Positions 7,797 to 16,988 of a stretch of DNA of 64,000 nucleotides are shown in pieces (position 1 is the first letter of the stretch; each line of letters starts with the position of its first letter). The position numbers and the translations under genes were made by a program. This DNA is from Paraburkholderia sp. BL21I4N1 (GTDB taxonomy: Bacteria; Pseudomonadota; Gammaproteobacteria; Burkholderiales; Burkholderiaceae), in assembly GCF_002973525.1 (NCBI RefSeq), contig NZ_PVEN01000006.1, positions 62,001 to 126,000 on the forward strand, written 5' to 3'. The notes under the pieces were generated by a model. The model worked only from the letters and a program-made list of their open reading frames with translations, did no database searches and was not told where the DNA came from.

Positions 7797-9737
7797 TCAG
7801 AACGTATACGCCAGCTTGCCGAATGCCGTCCGACCCAACGTGTTGTAGCCATACGCGGTCGAGTACGTGTGATTGAACAGATTCGACAGCGACGCGGACA
7901 ACGTCAGATGCGCATTGACCGTATAAGCGGCACGCAAACCGACCGTCGCGTATGAGGGCAAATACGTCGTATTCGCCGGATCGTCGTAAGTCGAGCCGCC
8001 GTAAAGCAGCGTCACGCCGGTGCTCAGCGCGTGCAGATGAAACTCGTCCCACGTGTGATCCACGCTCAGGCTAACCGTCTGACGCGGGCGACGATTGAGC
8101 CACGTGCGGTCGGTGACGTCCTGCGGATTCAGAAGACCGATCGCGAGGCTCACCGGCGTCGAGCGGCCAAGCGTGCCACGGTACGACAGATCGATACCCT
8201 GAATATGCGCGCGGCCTACGTTCACCGGAGCAAACGTCACCGGATCGTACGTGATGAGATCGTGCACCCGCGTGTCGTACAACGCGGCCGTGAACGTACC
8301 GATCGACGTGGTGGCATCGAGCGCCGCCTCGACCGTGTCGCTGCGTTCGGGCGACAGGTTCGGGTTGGAGAACCCAGGGTAATACAGATCGTTGAAGGTC
8401 GGCAGGCGGAACGCGTTGCCATACGAAACACGCGCGGTATAAACCGGCGAGATCGCATAAGCGAGCGCGACGTTGCCGGTATTGACCGCCTGCCCTTGCA
8501 CGATCTCGTGACGACCCGCGAGGAACAGCGTGAACGCTCCGAGCACGACCGATTGATGCAGCGAAACCGCTGAATCGTTGCGAGTCGGCACGCCCGACGG
8601 AATATCGATCGGCAGGAAGGCCTGCTCGCGCGAGAAGTCGTAAGCGAGCTTCGTCTCGCCGGACAACGGCAGACTGAACAGCGTATGCCCATGCTCCTGA
8701 TGCGTCAGCGAAGTCGAGGTGCTGAAACGCGTCGAGTCGATTTCATCGGTGGCGAGGGTCGGGTCGTTCGCGTAGAGGAACTGGCGGTCGTTCGCGTAGC
8801 CGACCGACTGGTCGAACTGCGTGTACGGCGTGATGTCGACGTGCAGCGCAATGCCCGTCGTCAGTTGATGATCGAGCTGCTGGTTGTCGCCGCCGGCGTT
8901 GTCGTAGGAGAACGTGGACTTGTGATACAGCGCGAAGGTCGAGATCGACCAGTTGTCGCGCGCATAGCCGAGCCGCGCGTCCACGTCTTGCGCATGGTAT
9001 GGATTGCGGCCGTCCTCGTGCCCGTATGCGAAAGGTTGAGTCGCGTCGATCCCCGCGGTGTTGTAGTCGTGCAGGCCCAACGAATACGTCAACCCGGACA
9101 AGGCCGAGAGCGGACCCGTGGATGGAATGCTGCCCGACGTGCGGATTTGCGTGTCGAACGTCTTGTTCGAGCCGCCGCCTACCGAAATCGTGGTTCGGTT
9201 AGGCTGATTCGCCGCATGGTTCGTGAAGAGTTGCACGACGCCGCCCACCGCGTCCGCGCCGAACGAAGCAGCCGCCGGTCCCGAGATCACTTCGACGCGG
9301 TCGAAAGCGGAGGTCGGCAGATCGGCCCACGAAGCCTGGCCGGTCGTCGCGGACCCGACCCGGATCCCGTCGATAAACACCGCCACCTGGCTGCCGCTCG
9401 ACCCGCGAATACTGACCGCCGCCGTGGCGCCCGGGCCGCCGTTTTGCGACACGGTGACGCCGGGCAGCGTAGCCAGCGCCTGCGTGATGCTCGGATCGCC
9501 CGGCGACAGGCGGTCGAGATCCGTCTTGTTCAGCACCTGCGTCGACGCATAGCGTTGATCGAACGATTGCGGCAGATGCTGCGTATCGCCCGTCACGAGA
9601 ATATTCGGCAGCGTGCTTTGAGCCGGCTGTTGGGCGTCGGGCTGCAGCGACGCGTCATCCGCGGCATGAGCGGTTTGCCACGCGGACATGGCGGAAACCG
9701 TCAAGGCGGACGTCATGAGGAGATGACGGAGCTTCAT
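7797..9737 (-). CDS. btuB: TonB-dependent vitamin B12 receptor BtuB
   Basis: This 646-residue outer-membrane receptor has a signal peptide ending near TAHA. A TonB-box-like ILVTG segment follows, then a plug domain (GPGATAAVSIRGSSG, FIDGIRVGS) and a long barrel ending LAYTF, with the terminal phenylalanine typical of outer-membrane proteins. It is about 30 residues longer than E. coli BtuB. Assignment to B12 rests on the cobalamin riboswitch in its leader. The ATG at 9737 has no good ribosome site of its own. Instead it overlaps the stop of a 27-codon leader ORF (ATGA), suggesting coupled translation. Confidence 0.9.
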   Translation of the reverse strand: MKLRHLLMTSALTVSAMSAWQTAHAADDASLQPDAQQPAQSTLPNILVTGDTQHLPQSFDQRYASTQVLNKTDLDRLSPGDPSITQALATLPGVTVSQNGGPGATAAVSIRGSSGSQVAVFIDGIRVGSATTGQASWADLPTSAFDRVEVISGPAAASFGADAVGGVVQLFTNHAANQPNRTTISVGGGSNKTFDTQIRTSGSIPSTGPLSALSGLTYSLGLHDYNTAGIDATQPFAYGHEDGRNPYHAQDVDARLGYARDNWSISTFALYHKSTFSYDNAGGDNQQLDHQLTTGIALHVDITPYTQFDQSVGYANDRQFLYANDPTLATDEIDSTRFSTSTSLTHQEHGHTLFSLPLSGETKLAYDFSREQAFLPIDIPSGVPTRNDSAVSLHQSVVLGAFTLFLAGRHEIVQGQAVNTGNVALAYAISPVYTARVSYGNAFRLPTFNDLYYPGFSNPNLSPERSDTVEAALDATTSIGTFTAALYDTRVHDLITYDPVTFAPVNVGRAHIQGIDLSYRGTLGRSTPVSLAIGLLNPQDVTDRTWLNRRPRQTVSLSVDHTWDEFHLHALSTGVTLLYGGSTYDDPANTTYLPSYATVGLRAAYTVNAHLTLSASLSNLFNHTYSTAYGYNTLGRTAFGKLAYTF

Positions 9738-9817
9738 AGTGAGCCAATGCCCGATGCGGAAAGGCGAAGGCACAACGCCCCCGCGAGTGGAGCGCTTTGA
9801 GAAATGCGGGTGGACAT
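9734..9817 (-). CDS. 27-codon leader ORF coupled to btuB
   Basis: This short ORF (start ATG 9817, stop TGA 9734-9736) lies between the riboswitch and btuB. It encodes MSTRISQSAPLAGALCLRLS plus seven more residues. AGGA lies 6 nt before its ATG, inside the loop of a small hairpin (GACAG/CTGTC). Its stop codon overlaps the btuB start (ATGA), while btuB has no clear ribosome site. The likely role is to deliver ribosomes to btuB, so the riboswitch would act on the leader ORF. The peptide itself has no recognisable function. Confidence 0.55.
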   Translation of the reverse strand: MSTRISQSAPLAGALCLRLSASGIGSL

Positions 9818-9911
9818 GACAGGTCCTGAGGTTAGGCTGTCCTTGCAACGAGCGACCGCATGAAGCGGTGCCGGCGCATCGGGACACCCCGCCCGATACG
9901 GCTGCGCAGAC

Positions 9912-10100
9912 CTCGGTCGATGGCAGGTCTCCTGGCTCGCGAGTCGCCGTTGCGCGCCGACCTTCCCGGTGTCCCAGTGGTCATGAGTGGCGCGAACTCG
10001 TCGCTTACAGTTGCGGGGGCAGCCGCAGATTCGGCGCATGGCTGCGCGTCACTGCGTTCCCTTTTGATCCCGGTCAGGGGAACCATCAGGGCGCAAGCGT
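9912..10100 (-). ncRNA. Cobalamin (B12) riboswitch
   Basis: Read on the reverse strand, the region shows the conserved parts in order: CTGATGGTTCCCCTGACC, GATCAAAAGGGAA, GCCCCCGCAACTGTAAGCGA, ACTGGGACACCGGGAAGG and the B12-box part GCCAGGAGACCTGCCATC. Known members bind adenosylcobalamin and shut off downstream expression. No T-run terminator follows, so control is probably translational. The 5' end lies only 21 nt past the metE stop, placing it between metE and btuB on the same strand. Confidence 0.95.
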
Positions 10101-10121
10101 AACGACTCGCGGTGCCGTCCG

Positions 10122-12410
10122 TCAATTATTCGTGGTATCGGACGCCACCAGCCGCTGCCGCAAACCCTTCGCGGCTTGCACCATGTTGGTCAACGCGGCT
10201 TCCGTCTCGGGCCAGCCACGGGTTTTCAGGCCACAGTCGGGGTTGACCCACAGGCGCTCGGCGGGAATCACCTCGCAGGCACGCTCCAGCAGACGCTGCA
10301 TTGCTTCGACGCTCGGCACGCGCGACGAATGCGTGTCGTACACGCCCGGGCCGATTCCGTTCGGATAGGCGAACTCGCCGAAGCCGTCGAGCAGTTCCAT
10401 CGAGGAGCGCGATGTCTCGATCGTGATCACGTCCGCATCCAGCGCGGCGATCGACGGCAAAATGTCGTTGAACTCCGAATAGCACATATGGGTGTGAATC
10501 TGCGTCGCGTCCGACACCCCGCCCGCCGCGATCCGGAATGCGCGGGTCGCCCAGTCGAGATACGCGGGCCAGTCCGCCTGACGCAGCGGCAGCCCTTCGC
10601 GGAACGCCGGTTCGTCGATCTGGATGATGCGGATGCCGGCCTTCTCCAGATCCACCACTTCGTCGCGAATCACCAGCGCCAGCTGCAGCGCCGTGGTCTC
10701 GCGCGGCTGGTCGTCGCGCACGAACGACCATTCGAGCAGCGTGACCGGACCGGTCAACACGCCTTTCACCAACCTGTCGGTCAACGACTGCGCATGACAG
10801 GCGTTGTCCACGATCATCGGTTCGGGGCGGTAAACGTCGCCGTAAATGATCGGCGGCTTGACGCACTGCGAGCCGTAGTTCTGCACCCAGCCGCTTTCGG
10901 TGAGCGCGTAGCCCCACAGCTTGTCGGCGAAATGCTCGACCATGTCGTTGCGCTCCACTTCGCCATGCACCAGCACGTCGAGCCCGAGTTCTTCCTGTTT
11001 GCGCACGACGCTCGCCGTCTCCGCGCGCATCCGCTCGAGGTATTCGAGCGCGCGCAGTTCGCCGCGCCGGTACGCCGCGCGCGCTTGCCGGATGGCGGGC
11101 GTCTGCGGAAACGAGCCGATCGTCGTGGTGGGCAGCAACGGCAATTTCAACGCGTGACGCTGCACGCGGCTACGATCGGCGAACGGACTCTTGCGCTCCG
11201 CCATCGCGTCGGTAATGGTGGCGACGCGCCGTTGCACCAGCACGTTGAACACGCCGCCGAAACTGCGTCGCGAGTCGAGCGCGGCGTCCGCTGCCGCGAG
11301 TGCCGGTTCGGTCGCCGCTGGATCGCGCAGCGCCAGCGCCAGCGTGCCGATTTCGTCGAGCTTTTCGGTGGCGAAAGCGAGCCACGAGCGGAGTTCGGCG
11401 TCGAGCTTCTTCTCGGCGGCGAGCGTGACCGGAACATGCGCGAGCGAGCACGACGGCGCGATCCATAGCCGTTCGCCGCGCTCGGCATACACGCTTGCCA
11501 GCGAAGCCGCGATCTCGCCCAGATCGGCGCGCCAGACGTTGCGCCCGTCGATCACGCCGACCGACAACACCTTGTCCGCGGGCAGCGCCGAACGCCACGC
11601 GTCCAGTTGTTGCGGTGCGCGCACCAGATCGATATGCACGCCGTGAACCGGCAAACGCGCGACCAGCGGCGCATGGTCGGCGGCGGTGCCGAAGTACGTG
11701 GCCAGTAGCACCTTGACGCCCGCGTCGCCCAACACGTCGTAGACGGCCGCAAACGCTTCGAGCCAATCCGGGTCGAGGTCGAGGCACAGCACGGGTTCAT
11801 CCAGCTGAACCCATTCGATCCCGCGCGCTTTCAACTGATCGAGAATGCGGATGTAACGGATCACCAGTCCCGGCAGCAGCGACAAGCGGTCGAAGCCGGC
11901 CACGCGACTCTTGGAGAGCCACAGGTAGGTGATCGGCCCGATCAACACCGGCTTGACCGCGAAATCGAGCGCCAGCGCTTCGTCGACTTCGTCGAAGAAC
12001 CAGTCGACGCCGCCATTGAACGTCGTCTCGGGACCGAGCTCGGGCACGAGGTAGTGATAGTTGGTATCGAACCACTTGGTCATTTCCATCGCCGGTTGCG
12101 CCTTGTTGCCGCGCGCCAGCTCGTGATACTGCGCGAGCGACAACGTCGCCGGTTCGAAACCGAAGCGCTCCGGCAGCGCGCCGAGCAAGGTTGTCAAGTT
12201 CAGCATCGGGTCGTACCAGGCGAAATCGCCGACCGCGACGAAATCCAGCTTCGCATCGCGCTGCAACGCCCAGTGGCGCGCGCGCAATGCCTTGCCGACG
12301 CCGCGCAGATAGGCGTCGTCGGACTCGCCGCGCCAGAACGACTCCTGCGCGAACTTCAGTTCACGTTGCGCGCCGATGCGCGGAAAACCGGAAATGTGGG
12401 TGCGGGCCAT
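10122..12410 (-). CDS. metE: Cobalamin-independent methionine synthase
   Basis: This 762-residue protein is full length for the family. It opens ARTHISGFPRIGAQRELKFA, and the C-terminal catalytic barrel carries the zinc ligands in THMCYSEF and NPDCGLKTRGW. The enzyme methylates homocysteine from 5-methyltetrahydropteroyl-triglutamate in the cytoplasm and works without B12. It is divergent from metR, with a MetR-type site between them. A cobalamin riboswitch and btuB follow on the same strand with no visible terminator, so read-through into btuB is likely. Confidence 0.97.
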   Translation of the reverse strand: MARTHISGFPRIGAQRELKFAQESFWRGESDDAYLRGVGKALRARHWALQRDAKLDFVAVGDFAWYDPMLNLTTLLGALPERFGFEPATLSLAQYHELARGNKAQPAMEMTKWFDTNYHYLVPELGPETTFNGGVDWFFDEVDEALALDFAVKPVLIGPITYLWLSKSRVAGFDRLSLLPGLVIRYIRILDQLKARGIEWVQLDEPVLCLDLDPDWLEAFAAVYDVLGDAGVKVLLATYFGTAADHAPLVARLPVHGVHIDLVRAPQQLDAWRSALPADKVLSVGVIDGRNVWRADLGEIAASLASVYAERGERLWIAPSCSLAHVPVTLAAEKKLDAELRSWLAFATEKLDEIGTLALALRDPAATEPALAAADAALDSRRSFGGVFNVLVQRRVATITDAMAERKSPFADRSRVQRHALKLPLLPTTTIGSFPQTPAIRQARAAYRRGELRALEYLERMRAETASVVRKQEELGLDVLVHGEVERNDMVEHFADKLWGYALTESGWVQNYGSQCVKPPIIYGDVYRPEPMIVDNACHAQSLTDRLVKGVLTGPVTLLEWSFVRDDQPRETTALQLALVIRDEVVDLEKAGIRIIQIDEPAFREGLPLRQADWPAYLDWATRAFRIAAGGVSDATQIHTHMCYSEFNDILPSIAALDADVITIETSRSSMELLDGFGEFAYPNGIGPGVYDTHSSRVPSVEAMQRLLERACEVIPAERLWVNPDCGLKTRGWPETEAALTNMVQAAKGLRQRLVASDTTNN

Positions 12411-12487
12411 GCGGAATCCTTGAGTGAATGCCGCGCAGTGTGCGAGTCGCGCTATGATTCATCAAGCGACATGTTTTCATCATCATA

Positions 12488-12500
12488 TGAGCCACATTCA
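12488..12500. promoter_or_regulatory. MetR-binding site
   Basis: TGAGCCACATTCA matches the known MetR consensus TGAA-N5-TTCA at all but one position. It lies in the 122-nt divergent region, 77 nt before metE and 32 nt before metR. It suits homocysteine-responsive activation of metE and autoregulation of metR. Confidence 0.6.
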
Positions 12501-12532
12501 TATCAAGATTTTTTCCGCCTCGGCGTCTCGCC

Positions 12533-13459
12533 ATGCTTGAGCTGCGCCATCTTCGCTCGCTGATCGCGATCTCCGAGTCCGACAAGCTGGTCGCCGCCGC
12601 CGAGCGTGTCAATCTGAGCCAGTCCGCGTTGTCGCATCAAATCCGCGACATGGAAGCGCATTACGAGGTATCGCTATTCGAACGGACCCGCCACGGCCTG
12701 CGTTTCACGGCAGCCGGCGAGCGGCTACTCGCGCTCGCGCGCGACACGCTGGCCGCGGTGGCCACCGCCGAGCGCGATCTGGTTCGCCTCAAGGGCGACG
12801 TGCGCGGCGAGTTGCGTATCGTGCTGGAATGCCACACCTGCTTCGACTGGCTGATGCCGGTCATGGACGAATTCCGGCGCCGCTGGCCGGAGGTCGAAGT
12901 GGATCTGGTCGCAGGTTTTCACGCCGATCCGATGAAACTGCTGAACGGGCGCAAAGCCGACGTGGTGATCGGTTCGAAGCCCGCCGCCAAACGCGGCCTG
13001 CACGTCGCGCCGCTGTTCCGCTTCGAGATACAAGTGGTGATCGCCAACGAACACCGTCTGCGCAACAAGCGGCGCGTCGGTCCCGACGACCTGCAAGGCG
13101 AAACGCTGATCACCTACCCGGTGCCGGAAACGCGGATCGACCTGATCCGCGAGGTGCTCGAACCGGCCGGCATCAAGCTCGAACGGCGCACCGCCGAACT
13201 GACCATCGCGATCCTGCAACTCGTGGCGAGCCGGCGCGGCATTGCGGCGCTGCCGAACTGGGGCGTGAAGAATTACGTCGATCACGACTACGTGCTCGCG
13301 AAACGCGTCGGCGCCTCGGGGCTGTGGAGCGAACTGTATGCGGTCGCACCTAAAGACATCGCGGGGCGGCCCTACTTCGACGATTTCGTGAAGATCGTGC
13401 GCGACATTTGCGCGGCGCAGCTCGACAGCATCGAACTGATCTCCGCGCATCCTCATTAA
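12533..13459 (+). CDS. metR: LysR-family methionine regulator MetR
   Basis: This 308-residue protein has an N-terminal HTH (LRSLIAISESDKLVAAAERV, LSQSALSHQIRDME) and an effector domain with the LECHTCFDWLMPVMDEFRRR stretch typical of MetR. MetR uses homocysteine as co-effector to activate metE. The divergent metE gene and the TGA-N7-TCA site in between support the name. cobF starts 15 nt after its stop, implying a two-gene transcript. Confidence 0.93.
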   Translation: MLELRHLRSLIAISESDKLVAAAERVNLSQSALSHQIRDMEAHYEVSLFERTRHGLRFTAAGERLLALARDTLAAVATAERDLVRLKGDVRGELRIVLECHTCFDWLMPVMDEFRRRWPEVEVDLVAGFHADPMKLLNGRKADVVIGSKPAAKRGLHVAPLFRFEIQVVIANEHRLRNKRRVGPDDLQGETLITYPVPETRIDLIREVLEPAGIKLERRTAELTIAILQLVASRRGIAALPNWGVKNYVDHDYVLAKRVGASGLWSELYAVAPKDIAGRPYFDDFVKIVRDICAAQLDSIELISAHPH

Positions 13460-13474
13460 CCGGATCTCCCCTCA

Positions 13475-14251
13475 ATGAAAAAAATCCTGATCATAGGCAT
13501 CGGTGCAGGCGATCCGGACTACCTGACCGTTCAGGCCATCAACGCCCTCAACCAGGCCGACGTGTTCTTCGTGATGGACAAAGGCGTTGCCAAAGAGAAG
13601 CTGATCGCGCTGCGCAAGCAGATCATCGAGCGTTTCGTGGACGGCGAGCGTTACCGGATCGTCGAGGCGAGTAATCCCGAACGCCGCCCCGACGACGGCG
13701 ACTATCGCACCGCGGTGGACGAGTTGAACCGCGACAAGCAGCGCATCTTCGAGCGCCTGATTGCCGAGGAACTGAACGACGGCGACGTCGGCGCTTTTCT
13801 GGTGTGGGGCGATCCGTCGCTGTACGACAGCACGATTCGCATCGTCGAGGCGATCGCCGGGTCGATCGCAGAAGGCGGCGGCGAGGCGCTCGACTACGAA
13901 GTGATTCCCGGCATCAGCAGCGTCCAGGCGTTGGCGGCACGGCACAAGGTTCCGCTGAACCTGATCGGCCGCTCGATCACGATCACCAACGGCCGCTCGA
14001 TCGCCGAAGGTTTCCCGGACAACGTGGACAGCGTGGTGGTGATGCTCGACTCGCGGAATGCCTACCGGCATCTCGCGAACGACGATCTCGACATCTACTG
14101 GGGCGCCTACGTCGGTACGCCCGACGAAATCCTGATCGCCGGAAAACTGCGCGACGTGATGGACGAAATCGAACGCGTCAGGGCCGAGGCGCGCCGCACG
14201 CATGGCTGGATCATGGACACGTATCTGCTGCGCAAACGCGACCGTGCCTGA
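13475..14251 (+). CDS. cobF: Precorrin-6A synthase (deacetylating)
   Basis: This 258-residue SAM-dependent methyltransferase of the tetrapyrrole methylase fold has an N-terminal GIGAGDPDYLT loop, VWGDPSLYDST and VIPGISSVQALAARH. These fit CobF, which methylates C-1 of precorrin-5 and releases acetate in aerobic B12 synthesis. It stands apart from any other cob gene here but directly follows metR (15-nt gap). The ribosome site is weak, so translation may depend on metR. CobF-type proteins mark the oxygen-dependent pathway. Confidence 0.9.
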   Translation: MKKILIIGIGAGDPDYLTVQAINALNQADVFFVMDKGVAKEKLIALRKQIIERFVDGERYRIVEASNPERRPDDGDYRTAVDELNRDKQRIFERLIAEELNDGDVGAFLVWGDPSLYDSTIRIVEAIAGSIAEGGGEALDYEVIPGISSVQALAARHKVPLNLIGRSITITNGRSIAEGFPDNVDSVVVMLDSRNAYRHLANDDLDIYWGAYVGTPDEILIAGKLRDVMDEIERVRAEARRTHGWIMDTYLLRKRDRA

Positions 14252-14581
14252 CAAAACCCGAGCGCGCGACTGAGTTGGCCTAGGTTTGCCCGAGGCCGCC
14301 TGACGCGGGCGACGCCATGCCACGACGACGCGCGACGCCGCTGCGGCGAGGCTCCCGCGCCAGCCGGGTTATCTGCCGTAACCGCCCGTATTGTGCTTTT
14401 TATCCTCCTTGCGCCAATGCGGCTTATATTGGTGTTAGAGGTGTTGCCGCATCGACACGCCCGCTCTTTCGGCGTGACATGCGCGGCACACACGCGCCCG
14501 GGTATGATGCCGGTCGCACTCCCAGCGGAGTCCGGTTCGCCGTCGCTCCTCACGTCGCCTTTTCCAGCCACGAGAATCATC
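14252..14581. other. 330-nt gap between cobF and the small membrane gene
   Basis: No convincing gene or RNA is seen. A TATGAT hexamer at 14503-14508 could be a -10 element for the gene at 14582. No strong terminator follows cobF. Confidence 0.4.
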
Positions 14582-14848
14582 ATGCCTGCCCAACACGACG
14601 AAGCCTCCACTGCCCACGCCACGCCGGGCAAGGCGAAACGCAAGGCGCTGCCGGTGCCGGCGCGCAATCTTCTGATGGTCGCCGTCGGCGTCGTGGTATT
14701 CGCGATCGTCGCGGGCGTCGTTCTTTACGGTCCCATTACGTATGGCGACGAGATTCCGAACTTCGGCATCATCCTGATGCTGACCGTGCCGGTTATCGCG
14801 GGCGTGGCGTTCCGGGTCGGGCTGGATGCCTGGCTGGATCGGGCGTAA
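14582..14848 (+). CDS. Small two-helix membrane protein
   Basis: This 88-residue ORF has a basic N-terminal tail and two hydrophobic helices (LLMVAVGVVVFAIVAGVVLY and IILMLTVPVIAGVAFRVG). The ATG at 14582 is chosen over an earlier in-frame start because the extra residues show no sense. No family is recognised. Its last 56 nt overlap the end of the histidine kinase gene on the other strand. Confidence 0.6.
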   Translation: MPAQHDEASTAHATPGKAKRKALPVPARNLLMVAVGVVVFAIVAGVVLYGPITYGDEIPNFGIILMLTVPVIAGVAFRVGLDAWLDRA

Positions 14849-16262
14849 GCGGATCCGGCACCGCAATCGGCAGCACCACCCACACCTCCAGCCCACCGCC
14901 GTCGCGCGCATGAAACTGCAGGCTGCCGTGGTGCAGCCGTGCGATCCGCTCGACGATCGCTAACCCCAGACCCGTGCCGCCGCTATGCGCACGCGCATTG
15001 CGGCCACGCTGAAACGGCGCCTTCAGTTGCTCCAGCTCCTGCGCCGACAACCCTTTGCCGCGATCGCCGACCGCCACGATCACCGCCTCCGGCGTCGTCC
15101 AGCTGCGTACGGCGAGCCCCGTTCCGCCATAGACGATCGCGTTTTGCATCAGGTTCATCAGCAGACGCATCATGCTGATCGGCCGGTATGCGATAGCCGG
15201 CAACGCCGCCAGCGACAACGCGAATTCATGCCCCAAGCCCGCGAAATCGCCCGCGAGGCGTTCGATCACCGCATTCAGATCGCCGGGTTCCGCAGCCTCG
15301 CGTTCGCCGCTGCCGGCGTAATCCATGAACTGCTGCAGGATCGTTTCGATTTGATCGAGGTACGACTCGGCGGCGACCACGAAACTGCTGTCGCTGCCGT
15401 GCGGCATCGCCATGGCCATGGAAAGGCGCAGTTTGGTGAGCGGCGTGCGGATGTCGTGCGAGATACCCGCCAGCATCAGCGCACGAGTTGCCTCGGCCTG
15501 CTGCAACGCCTGCGTCATCTGATTGAAAGCATGGCTCACCGTGGCGATTTCGGTCGGGCCGTCGGTGGGCAGCGGCGCGGGCGTTTCGCCGGCGCTCACG
15601 CGGCGCGCCGCGCGCGTGAGTTGTTGCAGCGGCTGGTTCAGGTGGCGCTGGATCAGGTAGCCCGTCAACGCCGCAAGCGCGCCCAGACCGAGCGACAACA
15701 GAATCGCCGCATCGAGTCCGTTGCCCTGCGCGTCTTCGGGAATCGGCAATGCGATCCAGTACGGCGCTTGCGGCGCATCGGCGGGCGCATGCATGCGAAT
15801 CCACAAGCGCTGACCGCCGACCGACTGCCAGCGCGCCGGCATGTCGGCAGGTAGATGCGCGCGCAAGCTGTCGAGAAACACGTTGCGCTGATAGATGCGA
15901 TAGGCGCGCAGCAGATTGGTCGGCTGCGTTTCGACGGCGTCAGCGGGCAGTTCCGTGCGAGCGTCGAGTCGCGCGGTCAATGTGGCGCGCGCTTGGGGCG
16001 GCGTGGCAGCAAGCAGGTTGTCGAGCGTCGTCACGTAGGTCGCGAAAACGGCGGCCGCGCGTTCGACCCGCGGCCGCTGCACGTAATGCAGCAGCACGCC
16101 GAGCGCACAGGCCTGGCTCAGCATCACCAGCACGATCAGCAAGACGATGTTGCGCGCGAGCAGCGTTCGGGGCAGCAGCGCTCGTAGCACGCCGCCTGGC
16201 ACGACCCGGCCCTCGCTTCGCACGGCGTGTTTTTGCGTCGTGTCCGGCTCAGGGCGCGTCAT
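14793..16262 (-). CDS. Sensor histidine kinase of the first RND operon
   Basis: This 489-residue protein starts at the ATG at 16262, which overlaps the regulator stop by 4 nt. It has a membrane helix (~35-57), a periplasmic loop of about 120 residues and a second helix (AAILLSLGLGALAALTGYLI). A HAMP segment, a HisKA box (LAGISHDIRTPLTKLRLS) and an HATPase domain (NLMQNAIVYGG, GDRGKG, GTGLGLAIVERIARLH) follow. It is EnvZ-like in layout. About 25 proline-rich residues follow the normal end and overlap the small membrane gene. Confidence 0.9.
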   Translation of the reverse strand: MTRPEPDTTQKHAVRSEGRVVPGGVLRALLPRTLLARNIVLLIVLVMLSQACALGVLLHYVQRPRVERAAAVFATYVTTLDNLLAATPPQARATLTARLDARTELPADAVETQPTNLLRAYRIYQRNVFLDSLRAHLPADMPARWQSVGGQRLWIRMHAPADAPQAPYWIALPIPEDAQGNGLDAAILLSLGLGALAALTGYLIQRHLNQPLQQLTRAARRVSAGETPAPLPTDGPTEIATVSHAFNQMTQALQQAEATRALMLAGISHDIRTPLTKLRLSMAMAMPHGSDSSFVVAAESYLDQIETILQQFMDYAGSGEREAAEPGDLNAVIERLAGDFAGLGHEFALSLAALPAIAYRPISMMRLLMNLMQNAIVYGGTGLAVRSWTTPEAVIVAVGDRGKGLSAQELEQLKAPFQRGRNARAHSGGTGLGLAIVERIARLHHGSLQFHARDGGGLEVWVVLPIAVPDPLTPDPARHPARPGTPRPR

Positions 16263-16972
16263 GAGTCGACGTCCGCCGCGAGCATGTAACCGATGCCCCA
16301 CACCGTCTTGATGAAACGCGGTTTGGACGGATCGTCCTCGACGATCTGCCGCAGCCGCAACACCTGCACGTCGATACTGCGATCGAGCGCGTCATGCTCG
16401 CGGCCGCGTGCGCGCGCCAGCAGATTGTCGCGGCTCACCGGCCGGTTCGGCGATGAAGCCAACGCGACCAGCAACAACATCTGCGCCGAATGAATCTCCA
16501 GCAAGGCACCCGCGCGCGACAGTTGCTGCTTGCCGACGTCGAGCGTGAAATCGCCGAAGCGCACCGATTGCGAGGTCACCGTAACGTCGCCGGACGCCAT
16601 CTTCTGGCGCCGCAGGAGCGCGTTGATACGCGCCACCAGTTCGCGCGGCAGGAACGGTTTGGCGAGGTAGTCGTCGGCGCCGGTTTCGAGGCCCACCACG
16701 CGGTCGAGCGGATCGCCCTTCGCGGTCAGCATCAGGATCGGCAAGGTCTGCCCCTGTTCGCGCAGACGCGCGCAGATTTCGAGGCCGTCTTCAGCGCCTA
16801 TCATCAGGTCGAGCACGAGTAGATCGAACGGTTCGCGCTCCAGATAGCGGTCGAGCCGCTTGCTGTCTTCCGCGACTCGCACGTCGAAACCGTGGCCGCG
16901 AAGAAAACGCTGCAGCATGTTGCGCAATTCGACTTCGTCGTCGAGCACGATGATTTTGGCGGGGCGTTCCAT
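16259..16972 (-). CDS. OmpR-family response regulator of the first RND operon
   Basis: This 237-residue protein starts at the ATG at 16972, behind a GGAGC site. The receiver domain shows the acidic pocket (VLDDE), phospho-acceptor aspartate in LLVLDLMIGAEDG, and LTAKGD and YLAKPF. The C-terminal winged helix (RSIDVQVLRLRQIVEDDPSK, TVWGIGYML) is of the OmpR/PhoB type. It lies 16 nt behind the RND permease gene and overlaps the kinase gene, so it very likely controls this efflux operon. Confidence 0.93.
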   Translation of the reverse strand: MERPAKIIVLDDEVELRNMLQRFLRGHGFDVRVAEDSKRLDRYLEREPFDLLVLDLMIGAEDGLEICARLREQGQTLPILMLTAKGDPLDRVVGLETGADDYLAKPFLPRELVARINALLRRQKMASGDVTVTSQSVRFGDFTLDVGKQQLSRAGALLEIHSAQMLLLVALASSPNRPVSRDNLLARARGREHDALDRSIDVQVLRLRQIVEDDPSKPRFIKTVWGIGYMLAADVDS

Positions 16973-16988
16973 GAGAAAGCTCCTCGAT

